A DNA stretch of 64,000 bases. Origin: Mycteria americana. Taxonomy: Eukaryota; Chordata; Aves; Ciconiiformes; Ciconiidae. The notes beneath the pieces are model-generated. The model searched no databases, was not told the DNA's origin, and saw only the letters and a program-made list of their open reading frames with translations. A program made the translations under genes and the position numbers. The stretch's first letter is position 1; each line of letters begins with the position of its first letter. This document shows, in pieces, positions 47,916 through 58,789 of this stretch. The stretch lies in assembly GCF_035582795.1 (NCBI RefSeq), contig NW_027445626.1, positions 1,426,001 to 1,490,000 of the forward strand, in the 5' to 3' direction.

Positions 47916-49439
47916 TTTGTCGGCTCATTCCCTCCATGGTCTCTTCAGTGATGGCTCTCAGTGGGGACCACTAACAACCTCAGAAACTTGGAGGTTTGCT
48001 GCTGACTTTTACTTCTCTAGAGGCCAGTTCGTTCTACTTTTAGTATCTGCAGTTCAGGAACTTGGCACCACAGGGCTCATTCACATACAAAATGCCCTAA
48101 GAAGCCAACTCTCTGGGCATAATCTTCTTAATTCCCCAGTTCTTATGTGGTTAATTAGAGAGATTTCAGAATTGAAAAGATTTCAATAGTCAAAAACAGT
48201 AAGAAAGGATTTCTTTTTCTTCCCCTTTTCTTCATTTGTCTGCTGACACATTAAGGGCTATCAGCAATCTCCAAATCACATTGAAAGTGAACATATTCAA
48301 GACTGAATACGTAGAGAAGGCAAGGCCCTGTGTGTCAGACACTCTATGGGCAACCTTTGTCCCTCCCTCCAACCCCACATGTCTCTCATCAGGCACCTGG
48401 GATTTACAGCACCTTTGTTCACATCTGAGCTTTCTCCACTACAGTCTGTAGCTGCATGTTTCAGCCCATTGGCACCAGTTTCCACCTGCTTTGCTTGGGG
48501 AACGAGCTGCACCCAGACACAGAAGGATGTTTCTTAATTGCCAAAAAACAGAAACAAATGAAGGCACAGTGCAATAATAAAAAAAAAAAAGGCACTCCTC
48601 TGCTGTCTATGAAGTGCACAGTACTTCCCCCAAAGTCCACTCTCCACAGTGGATAGCCTTAGACCTATAGAAAACACATTTTTGTGTCAAGCACAGATCC
48701 CAAGAAACCCCAAAGCACTCCCTGCCTCAGGCTCTGTCCATATTCAGTCTTGGCACACAGTGAGTCCCACGCTGAACTCACGAGCTCCCTCAATCCACAG
48801 CGGGAAGCAAAGACACAAAGTGTACAAAAGGCTCTCTTTTGACTAGCCAAACCTGCATTCATGCCAACATCTCTGGGTTACAGGACCATGTTCTTTGTAG
48901 CCTCTGCAGCATCCAGACCTACTCATTCCTCATTCTCCTCCAGCGCTGGACAGCTTGGGTGCAATTGTCCAGGCTTCCTTTTCTACTCAAGAGAAAGCAA
49001 TCCGTTGTCTCCACTGAGATGCTTTGCCCTACCCTGCCTGTCCAACAGCTCCTGCTCCAGAAATGCTCCCAGCAGCCCTGGGTCACATTTTGTGGTACCA
49101 TGTCAGGGCTTCAGCTACTTCCGCGTATCTTGGAGGCAGGGGCCACCTCTGTGTGGGCAACTGTATCAACCCTTGAATGAAGATGTTAAGCAGGAGCTGA
49201 GATGTATGCAGAAAAGGCCTGGGTGTACTAAGTGTATAAGAAGTCTTCCTTTTCAGAACTTTGATGCTGCTCTGTAAATTCTCACGATTTTTCCATAGGC
49301 CATGAACGTGGACCAGCGAGCTGATGGCACTTTCTCTCCCTCTATGTAAATAGAGATTGATACATCCAGTCCCTTCTGACTGGTAATTTTGACTTTGCTC
49401 AAGTAGCCCCTGATTTGAATCCTATCCAGCATTGGCTGT
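47916..49439. other. single-copy spacer between two old CR1 pieces
   Basis: No gene or known repeat recognised. An A-rich run lies near 48,578-48,590. It lies between two CR1 pieces of the same strand and order, so it may itself be an insertion. Confidence 0.35.
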
Positions 49440-50290
49440 TTCCTTCCAGAGTCCTGCCTTGAGGCACAAAGGCCTGGGAGACCTTGCTGGTGATAACTGA
49501 GGCAAAGAGCACACTAAATATTTCCGATCTATCTACACCTGCTCCTACTAAATTTAGGAGTGATCCCATATTATCTTTGCCTCTTCTTTAACTCTCCCTG
49601 AAGTAGTACCAGCTCATTATGGTGCCCTTGAATTTACTTTCAAGTTTCAACTGAGATTTGTGAAAGACCAATTCTATGCTTGTAGGATGCTATCCTTGAA
49701 GACCAGTTGTATTGAGCTGTGCTGCCATTCAGTGCTGCTGACCATTGGATCCCCAGTAGAACTGCCCAGAGTAGGACAAAGTCTGCTCCTCTGATGTCCG
49801 GCAGGCATCTGCAGTCTCCTATTTTCCTTCCTCAGTCCCCTCAGGAGCGGGGATCCAATATTTTAGGGTGACAAGACCCAAGACTTACAACGATCTTCAC
49901 ACCTCTGACCAGATCTTCCTTGCTGGCAAGTGTCAGACCCAGGCTTGCCTTACCTTTGTTGGCCCACCTGGCAGCTGTGCTAAGCAGTAGTCCCAAGAAC
50001 CTCCAGAAACTGCCTGGACTGTTTGCATGCTGCTGTGTACCCCTTCCAGAAAATGCCAGGGTCATTAAAATCCCCAGCGAGGCCCAGGCTTCTACATCCA
50101 GAGACCCCCTGGCGGTGCTTAGAAAAGACTATGCCCACTTCTCCACCCTGACTGGGGGTTCCTCATCTCCCACCACAATCTCACTTTTACTGGCCCCTCC
50201 TCTGATCCTCACTCACAAGGGCTCAACAAAGTTTTCACTTGCCCATAGAGGAGCTCCACACATCCCAGCAGCTTCTTGACTTTGAGAGAA
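49440..50290 (-). mobile_element. old CR1 fragment, endonuclease to pre-RT part
   Basis: CTGCCTGGACTGTTTGCATG and the following AGGGTCATTAAAATCCCCAG match the young CR1 near 61,080-61,150 (GDFNLP region). The left part matches near 60,380. It has the same strand and order as 47,572-47,915, so both may be one element split by about 1.5 kb. Confidence 0.6.
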
Positions 50291-50499
50291 ACCCCACAGC
50301 TGAGCCTAACAGCCCGCCTGTCCTGAAAAGCCTGTACCCATCCATTGCAGCACCCCAAGCTGTGTGACTTGTTCTACCACGCCTTGGCAGTTACTCCATC
50401 GACGCCAAGAAGCACAGGCTCCAGCTCGTCCTGGCTCTGCCCCTGGCTGAGGGCAAGGGTGCACATTTGGGCTGTTGCACCTCAGGGGAAACCTGGTAG

Positions 50500-53400
50500 C
50501 AAGCCTCCAAAACCCCGTGTGTGCAAAGGCTTTGCTTCAGAGCAGAGACATGCCAGAGTGGACAGCAGATGGAAGACTAAAGCTGAAATTGGATGCCAAG
50601 AGAGTGAGGCAACCCTGCTGTCCCCAGGGACAGAGAGAAACAGGGCTGGGAAATGCAGCCCTGGAAAGAAACAGGTTTACTTCAGTGGTGTCTCTGCTGC
50701 CCCTGAGGGTGGATGGGAAGGTGATCTCCATGAATGACAAGGTGCTGCTGACAGGCCCACTGTCAAAACAGTTGGTCCGTTCCTTGGCTGTATCCTCAAG
50801 GGGCTGAGTAAAGGTTGGTGGAGGAAATAACCAGCAGTGTGAGAATGTAGTCACACCATTGGAGACCCCAGTGTGATGTGCCTTGTGTTCCTGGACTGCC
50901 CTACGTCTCCTGGGTAGAGAAGGGACAGATCTTGCCACAGTGCAGTGGTGACAATCCGTGGCTTGCACAAAGGCACCGAACCTGTCTGCAGTGCTGTCCG
51001 GGGTGTCCGTCACACTCTTGCTCTGAATGGGGATGGCTTTCCTGGGCTGTACCTGCCAGCCGCATGTCGTTCTGTGCCACAGCCTTGGCATCTCATATAA
51101 CACTACAGGCCTCTATTTGCACATTAAGTAGAGTAACTGTCCAGAATATGATTAGGCAATGTGGGGATGAAAACCGTTGTTATAGTAAGTGGAGATCTAG
51201 GCAAGCCAGCTGATGGAAAAGACAGAGAAACGCAGCTCTCCCTATGACACAGGACACTATTTGGTCAGGAGGCAGTGTAGGCTGCCAGAAGATAGTACAT
51301 AGGGGCAGGTGCAGCTGTCTTGCACATGCCTTGGGCAAACTCTGGTACCTCAAACCTCACCAGATATTTCATCTAAGCAGCCACCTCCTGCCCTACCTCT
51401 TCATCAATTACCACAGGAGCTGAGACAAGGACCTCACATGCAGGTGCCTCTTTAACGCAGGCCTCAACTGAGGCAAGAGGAATGCCGCCTTCTGTGGGTT
51501 TGTGACAGGCATGGGAGGGAGCTGGGTCCCCCTCCAGCGCTAACAATAGAAACGCAGGCTGAGATGCCTCGATTGACTCAGCTGAATCCCTTCCCTCAGC
51601 AGGAGTAAAGAAGATCCCTGCCTGTCATTGTCTGGGTGTCCTGCCTAATAAGAAGACAAAAAAGGTGATTTTTAGACCTAACTCTGTCTCCGAGAGGAGC
51701 AATGCCACTGCAGGAAAGAAGTGTCTCTCTGCAGCTGAGGGAGGGAACATTCAGCCTGTTTCACAGCAGGTTCCCCTGGAGCCCCAGGGACACCTGGAGG
51801 GAGCCCAGAGGGGCAGAGGAAGTGCTGCCTTGGGCTGCTCCTCTGCTGCTCAGCTGGGCCAGGCTCCTGGGATGCAGGGAGCTCCTGGCAAGCGGGCAGC
51901 ACTGCAGAGAGACAGCTCTGCCCAGGAGCGGCTCCTCCAGAAAGTGCAGCAGGGCTGAGGGCAGTGTCTGCAGGCACCGAGGGGAGACGAGTGCGGCAGA
52001 GAGAGCTTAAAGGCAGTCTGGGGTGGGAGGACAGAGCTGAGCTTGTTCACAGAGAAATCTTCACAGCATGTGACACAGTAAGTCTCTGGCAGCAGGGCAA
52101 TGCAGATGAGTCTTGCAGAGCTGGCACATCCCATGACTGATAGGACCTGTGAGGATATCTGTCTTGGCTTCTCTGGGGTGAAGAAGGAGGACGTAGTCCA
52201 GAGCAGGGCTTCCCCGTTGCACTGTCAGAAGGTTCTCCTGGGGATGGCTGCAGGGGTGTGAAGCCGGGTGTGCAGGCCGGGCTGCCCAGGGCTGTCCTTC
52301 AGAGCAGGGTCCCTGTGCCCCAGGGGGCTGTGTGCCAGGGCAGGGACCCTGCTGCCTGCCCGGGTCTGCACTCAGCACGCCCGGGGAGCTCCCCATGGCG
52401 CTGCGGGGGGAAGCTCTGTGTGGAAGGAGCAACTCCTGGCAGGGCAGGCAGGGTCCTGCTGTTGAGAGGGTGCTGCATGGACCAGGGCTGCTCACAGCTC
52501 CAGGTTACCCCCAGGGCATTTCCAAGGGGACTTTTGCAGAGAAAGGTCAAAATGGGGATTACATTAAATGGAAGGAGTCAGTGCTTTGTTTCCTGTCCTT
52601 GGTTGGCTGGGTGGGGAGTGGTTGATGGAAATTTTTTCTGCACTCTGGAGAAGACCCCACTTTTAAGTAGGACTTCTCTGAGTTTCTCCTGAGCTCCTGT
52701 ATATACAGAGATGCCCCTGGTCAGTACTTTGCTGCCAGGAGGTGTCTGCAGGGCAGAGCAGAGAACACAGCGGGTGGGATGGGGTCTGTGAGCACAGACA
52801 GGGAGGACACATGGGGACAGAGAAGCAGCTCCCAGCAGAGCCAGCTCCAGGCAGCAGAGTCATGGGCAGGCAGGGAGAGGGAGCTGCTGCCAGCAAGGCC
52901 ATGGGAGGGGCTTTTGGGCACCTCCCTGACATCCCCTGCAGCACAAACACTTTCCTGGAGCACCCCTCTGCTCTCCTCTCCCATCCAGCACAGCTTCTGC
53001 ACCCAGGGTCTTGGGGTTTCAGGCTGAGTCTTCTTCTTGGCAGCCTGACACCCGATAAGGAGAAACACCTGAGGACCTGTTTGTCTGTCCCTGTCCTTCC
53101 TCTCTTGGCAGGAGCATTGGGGCATTTCTCTGTGTGTTTCCCCTCCTGTCCTTGCTGCTTTTGTCCCCACCTTACCTGGGGGCTCTGGGCAGTGCGGTGT
53201 GTGGGGCTGGCAATGAGCTGACCCTCACTTCAGGGCACCCCATCCTCAGGATTTTTGACTATTTTCTGGGGGTCCTGCTGGGCTGCAGGCTGCCTCCCCA
53301 CAAGGGCACAGCTCTCCCATGGCATCTCTGTGCCCCAGAGAGGAGGGAGCCCCATGGAGACAAATATTCGGTGCTAAGGCCATGGCAATGCTGCTCATCA

Positions 53401-54132
53401 TCTCTATGTGGGCAGCTGCAATGAGTCCTGTGTGTCCCTGGCTGGGAGGGGGGAGCTGAGATCCTCCTCAGGTGGCAGGGAGGGCTTTGGAGATCTGCAC
53501 TCGGAAACTGGATTCCTCTGCTCTCAGCAGTGTCCCGTTTCTTCTCAGGGGATCATCAGGGTGTGATCATCCTCCTGCGCAAAGAGCTGCAAGGAAAGGG
53601 CAGCTGAGACCAGGGCTGATGGAGAGAGCAGCTCTCCATAGCCTGCACTAAGGGACAGTCCCTTTGCCTGTCAGCACCCACACGGTTTCACTTGGAGTGC
53701 AAGAGGAATGCCAAGGCTTTCTGCCTTAAAAACACTCCTCAGTTGTGGTGAGGCAACTAGAACAAAATACACAAACCAAAATCCCCACAGCTCTGCTCTG
53801 CTCTCAGGTGAAATGGGAGCAACAATGCTGCAAAGCTCATTGGTATCAAAGGCGGATTTAATCCGAGATGGCCCTGTGTTCCTGTTTACCTTTTGCTGTA
53901 GGGCAGGACCGACACTTCAAGAGTCCACAGCAGAGCTGCCTGTTCCCAATGGCACCCTCTGCCAACACCACGCAGAGCTCATAAAAGGGACATGACAAAG
54001 GTCTACCTGAAAGGGGCAAGGAAGTCTGGGGGGTTTCCATGAGAACTGGAATAGGTTTTGCTCAGAGAACTCTGCCTTAACTTCTCACTGCCTTTTCCTC
54101 CTTGGACAGGTGCCCATGCCCAGAAGTAGCAA
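50500..54132. other. upstream flank of the intact OR gene, no further gene seen
   Basis: Patchy homology to 13,990-17,820 in reverse. No conserved open frame. A 5' UTR exon of the OR gene is possible but not placed. Confidence 0.4.
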
Positions 54133-55068
54133 ATGTCCAATGCAAGCTCCATCACTGAATTCCTCCTCCTGGCATTTGCAGACACACGGGAGCTGCAGCT
54201 CTTGCACTTCTGGCTCTTCCTGGGCATCTACCTGGCTGCCCTCCTGGGCAACGGTCTCATCATCACCGCCGTAGCCTGTGACCACCACCTCCACACCCCC
54301 ATGTACTTCTTCCTCCTCAACCTCTCTCTCCTCGACCTGGCCTCCATTTCCACCACTGTCCCCAAAGCCATGGCCAATTCCCTGTGGGACACCAGGGCCA
54401 TCTCCTACCTGGGATGTGCTGCCCAGGTCTTTCTGTTTGTGTTTTTCATTTCAGCAGAGTATTTTCTTCTCACTGTCATGGCCTACGACCGCTACATTGC
54501 CATCTGCAAGCCCCTGCACTATGGGACCCTTGTGGGCAGCAGAGCTTGTGTCCACATGGCAGCAGCTGCCTGGGGCAGTGGTGTCCTCAATGCTCTGCTG
54601 CACACTGCCAATACGTTTTCACTACCACTCTGCCAAGGCAATGCCTTGGACCAGTTCTTCTGTGAAATCCCCCAGATCCTCAAGCTCTCCTGCTCAGATG
54701 CTTACCTCCGGGAAGTGTGGGTTATTGTACTTACTATCTTTGTGGATGTTGGTTGTTTTGTTTTCATTGTGCTGTCCTACATGCAGATCTTGAGGGCTGT
54801 GCTGAAGATCCCCTCTGAGAAGGGACAGCACAAGGCCTTTTCCATGTGCCTCCCTCACGTGGCCGTGGTCTCCTTGTTCATCAGCACTGCCATGGTTGCC
54901 TACCTGAAGGCCCCCTCCATCTCCTCCCCATTGCTGGATATGGTGGTGGCAGTTCTGTACTCAGTGGTGCCTCCAGCCGTGAACCCCCTCATCTACAGCA
55001 TGAGGAACCAGGAGCTTAAAGACACATTGAAGAAGCTGATTCAATCAGCTCTTTCTCAGCAGCAATAG
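54133..55068 (+). CDS. OR14-like olfactory receptor, intact (U3 copy)
   Basis: Single-exon G-protein-coupled receptor of 311 residues, the normal OR length. It has an N-terminal glycosylation site (NAS, residues 3-5), the TM1 GN at 39-40, PMYFF at 56-60, C94, MAYDRYIAIC from 116, KAFSMC, and PAVNPLIY at 281-288. It belongs to the OR14-like gamma-c group that is greatly expanded in birds, and is expected in olfactory neuron cilia. The start follows CAGAAGTAGCAA. A pyrimidine-rich TTTTCCTCCTTGGACAG 20 bp upstream looks like a splice acceptor from an upstream 5' UTR exon. It is closely related to the U1 copy (roughly 90% of residues shared). Confidence 0.93.
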   Translation: MSNASSITEFLLLAFADTRELQLLHFWLFLGIYLAALLGNGLIITAVACDHHLHTPMYFFLLNLSLLDLASISTTVPKAMANSLWDTRAISYLGCAAQVFLFVFFISAEYFLLTVMAYDRYIAICKPLHYGTLVGSRACVHMAAAAWGSGVLNALLHTANTFSLPLCQGNALDQFFCEIPQILKLSCSDAYLREVWVIVLTIFVDVGCFVFIVLSYMQILRAVLKIPSEKGQHKAFSMCLPHVAVVSLFISTAMVAYLKAPSISSPLLDMVVAVLYSVVPPAVNPLIYSMRNQELKDTLKKLIQSALSQQQ

Positions 55069-56449
55069 CCTGCTCACGCCTCTTCAGAAGTGATTTCAAA
55101 TTCATCTTGGGAACATCCTGTGCTTTGGCCACTTTATCTGTGATGACCATGTTTGTTCATGTCTGCATCCACTCCACTGCCCCAGAGCCATGAACCCAGC
55201 CTGTCTGACCCAGAGGCCTGTTCACGTGTGTCTGGCACAATGGTACAGCTGGCCTCCCGTGTCGCACCTCTGTAATAAAAGGGGATTTCCTCAGTGGTGG
55301 TGTCTGGAGTTTGGGCTCTTCTTCCAAAGCTGAGCTCAGGCTGAAGAAATTGCCCCCACAATGCTGTGCTGCTTTGCTTGGGTTCTCCCCATGGGATGAG
55401 GGGAGGAGGGCATGGGACAATGTGTTAGAGAATGGGCCTGGGCTGAGCCTTCACCTGTGGGTGCCCAGGTCCCCCGGAGATGGTGAATGATCAACAGGGA
55501 TCTGCCTGGGACTGTCACCCCATGGCTTTCAGGCACCACAGCCCGCTCGCTCTGCAGAGCAATACCAACAGCTCAGGGCCCTGTGGAGGGCACAGGGAGG
55601 AGGAAGGAGCGGCAAGTCAGGCCAGCATGGACAAACTTCCATGGTGAAAGGCTCTCTGGGGGCAGGGACATGTCTGGAGAAGAGAAAGCAGCAACTCTGT
55701 GCTTCTAGGGGGGAATAAATGACAAAGAAAAATCTATTTCTGAATGCACCAGCTCGGGCAGGCTTCTCTATTGCTTGGGTGGCTGGAGCAGCCTGAGGAT
55801 GCCCTGGGCCAGGACTCTTTTCCTGGGAGTGGGGCTGGCACAGAGGGGTTTGCTGGCCGTGGACAATAAGGCTGTCTTGGAGACAGGAGCAGACACTGGC
55901 CTCCATCTCCTCATGCCATGGCTGGCCCTGAGCCCTGGGACAAGACACCTCTCTGCCTCTCTGGCAGGAGCTACTGTGAGCTGCAGAGGGGCTGGGGCTG
56001 TGGGGTTGAGTGTGCAGAGCTTTGCAGTACCCATCAGTGGGCACTGCCATGGTGTCAGCCCAGAATGGGCTGCTTTTCTGGGCTGGACAGGAAAGAGATA
56101 GATGGGTAGGGGACGGAAAGTGCTGGGGACCACCAGATAGGGACGGGGCTGGAAAGTAATTGGGAGAGGAACGCACTGAAGTTAGCTGAGCTGCCTGACC
56201 ATGCAGGGTGAGGACTCACACCAGGGGGTTGCTGGTGCAGAGTCAGGGCTTGTGGAAGGCAGCGGAGACTTGCAGACACAGGAGAGAGGAGGCTGGTCTG
56301 TTGTCTTTGGTGGCATGGACAGCTGGGGAAGGTGCCCCAGGGCATTTGTAACCCCCCAGACTTTCTCACTGGCCATTTCCAGCACTGGCATCACACCCCA
56401 AGTTTGTGGATGAATTTTCCTGTTTGGCCATTCCCATCGTCCTGCTGGG
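55069..56449. other. 3' flank of the intact OR gene
   Basis: Two AATAAA signals (55,274 and about 55,713) and otherwise no gene. Homologous to 11,685-12,962 in reverse. Confidence 0.45.
55274..55279 (+). terminator. polyadenylation signal of the intact OR gene
   Basis: AATAAA lies 205 bp after the stop codon. It is conserved in the U1 copy (TTTATT at 12752-12757 on the + strand). A second AATAAA is near 55,713. Confidence 0.5.
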
Positions 56450-56825
56450 CTCAGTGCTTGAATCACTTGCCTTGAAGCAAAGGACCTCCAAGATGGTCAG
56501 GGAGTGGAGCACCGTTCCCATGAGAAGAGGCTGAGGGAGCTGAGCTAGTCCAGCCCAGAGAAAGGAAGGCAGAGAGGGACCTCATTGCAGCCTGCCAGTA
56601 CCTACAAGGACTTTATGGAGACCAGAGAGACAAGCTCTTCACCATAGTGCATGGGTGGAAGATGAAAGAGAGGAGGTTCAGCCTGGAGATAAGGAAAGCC
56701 TGTTTCACCATGAGCTGAGCCAAGCGTTGGAGCAGGTCACCCAGAGAGGCTGTGTAGACTCTGTCCTTGAAGGTTGTCAAACTCTGACTGGATCAAGCCT
56801 TGGACAACCTGGTCTGAGCCTTTTT
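56450..56825 (+). mobile_element. CR1 3' fragment; its 3' part recurs at 19,310-19,400
   Basis: Reads GNLIAAC-like, LYGDQRDKLF and RRFSLEIRKACFT in CR1 C-terminal order, then AEPFLWQVG-type tail sequence. The U2 copy starts inside this fragment, marking a duplication edge. Confidence 0.7.
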
Positions 56826-58789
56826 TATGGCAGGTTGGACTGCAGAACTCCCGAGGTGCCTTCTGGCTTCGGTTGATCATATGGCCTCAGGCCCTTTGTC
56901 TGATAACAACAGAGCAGATGGTTATGGGGCATGAATCTTCCTGTGCTGCATGTGACCACTTCAAACAACACCTAAATGAGTGAAATGAGGTCGATACCGC
57001 AGTGTGACTGTCTCTGTGCAGAGTCTGAGGGGTATCCTTGACAGTCCTGGGCAGAGACCGTTTTAGGGGCACAGGGCTCTGTGCAAGACACAAAATGATC
57101 TTTTCTTTCAATGCTGCTAGGCTGTAAATAATAGACATGATTGGTAAGTGTCAATAACAGTAAAACAAAGAATTAAAGACAAAGATGCAAAGCAAAGAAA
57201 ATGATTAAAAATCCTTTTCAGCTTTTAAAATTCTTTGTTGTTTTCTTCTCTTTTAACATACTATTCTTTGGGGGGAATTTGTGTCCTTGTTCTTTTTTTT
57301 TTTTTTTTTTTTTGAAAAAGGAAGGTTTTTTCCAGAACTGACATTGGATGTAGGACACCAATGTCTTCAACTACAGGGATGTAGACACCTCCTGCCAGTA
57401 TAGACACCCTGGAAACCCCCTGTCCAGCCTCTACCTGTAGCTCGCGAGGGACTCTGCTCTTTGACACGTCCTGTCTGATAACTGCCAGCCCCAGGCAAAC
57501 ACCTCAGGTACACGGAGGCCTCTAAAAGTGGCCCTGGATGTTTTATGGTCAGACAAACAAGGTCTGCCCGGAAAGGTGAACAAATTTGCAAAGTTTGAAA
57601 AAATAGCACATTTTCATGAGCTGAAACAATTGAGTACTTTTCATATAACGGCAGTGTTTTCACGCCATGCCAGAATGGGAATTTGCAGGAAGTGCATTAA
57701 TCATAGGAGAAAAAATATTGGTCTCCTGTACTTGCATTATGGCTACTCTATCAATTACATTACGCCACATATTTAATCTCCCTCATCTTTCAGGTGTTTC
57801 TACCTCTGCTGATTAAATGACCATATCTAAGAGCATCTTTTCAGCAGATGTATTGGGACATTTGCTCTTCCCATTGATGCCCAGATTTCCCCCTCCCCTG
57901 GCTTTTTGTTCATTGAGATACCTCCCAGTTATCTGGTTGCTGATTTGAGCTTCTAACTCCATAACTGAGGGAGTCAATATCTTGCGCCCCTTTCAGAAGT
58001 CCAATTAACTCTTTCATCAGCTGCTTAATTGCATTTCTGTCCTTTTCTATCTCTCTGTGTAAATCAGTTCTTGGATGGGTATCTTTGTTGGCCATCTCCA
58101 CCACAGGATGTCCTACACTGTGCCACTCCTCTGCCTGTTTCCCTGCAGGCTGTAGACACACTGTCCACTTCCCCACCCTGCTCTCATCCTCACGGGTCCC
58201 TACCTGTACCAATGTCTCTCTCTGAAACAGAAAGCCGTGGGCTGACCACAGACAAACACCACCACCCCCAGTGACTGGTTTTCCACAGCACTACCCTTCA
58301 AGTGACATTTCCTTTTTCCTCATGCCCAGGCTCAGACTCCGCAGCTTTTCATTTCTCATGCTGTTTCCTCTACAAAGGAAATCTTCATCATCTCTGAAAG
58401 CACCCTTCAAGCAGCTGCAGGCTATGACAACATTGTCCTTGGCCTCTACGTCAGGAGGCCAAAGCAGCCCAGGTCCCTCAGCCTCTCCACACAAGTCATG
58501 GGATTCAGCCCCTTCACCCCATCTTGGCAGATGTCCTCTGCACCTTCTCCAGGTCCTCCCCACTCCTGCAGAACATGGAGCCCCACCCCAGCACAGATTA
58601 GTTCAGATGTGGCCACACCCCTGCTGAGTCAAGGGAGGAGCTAACTCCCCTTGTCTGGGTGGCCACACTCCTCCTAATTCACAGAATCACAGAATCACAG
58701 AATCACAGAATCACAGAATCATATAGGTTGGAAAAGACCTTTAAGATCATCGAGTCCAACCATAAACCTAACACTGCCAAAAACCACCA

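Larger units (their letters stand above)
50500..56360 (+). repeat. OR block, U3 copy
   Basis: Same material as 11,685-17,820 on the other strand, with the intact OR gene at 54,133. Apart from the OR gene I see no convincing coding sequence. Short open frames in the flank are not preserved between the two copies. Confidence 0.8.

Noticed and set aside
57291-57314. Poly-T tract as the tail of a processed pseudogene
   Set aside because: No spliced gene copy lies next to it, and the same tract exists in U2 near 19,870 as part of the duplicated block.
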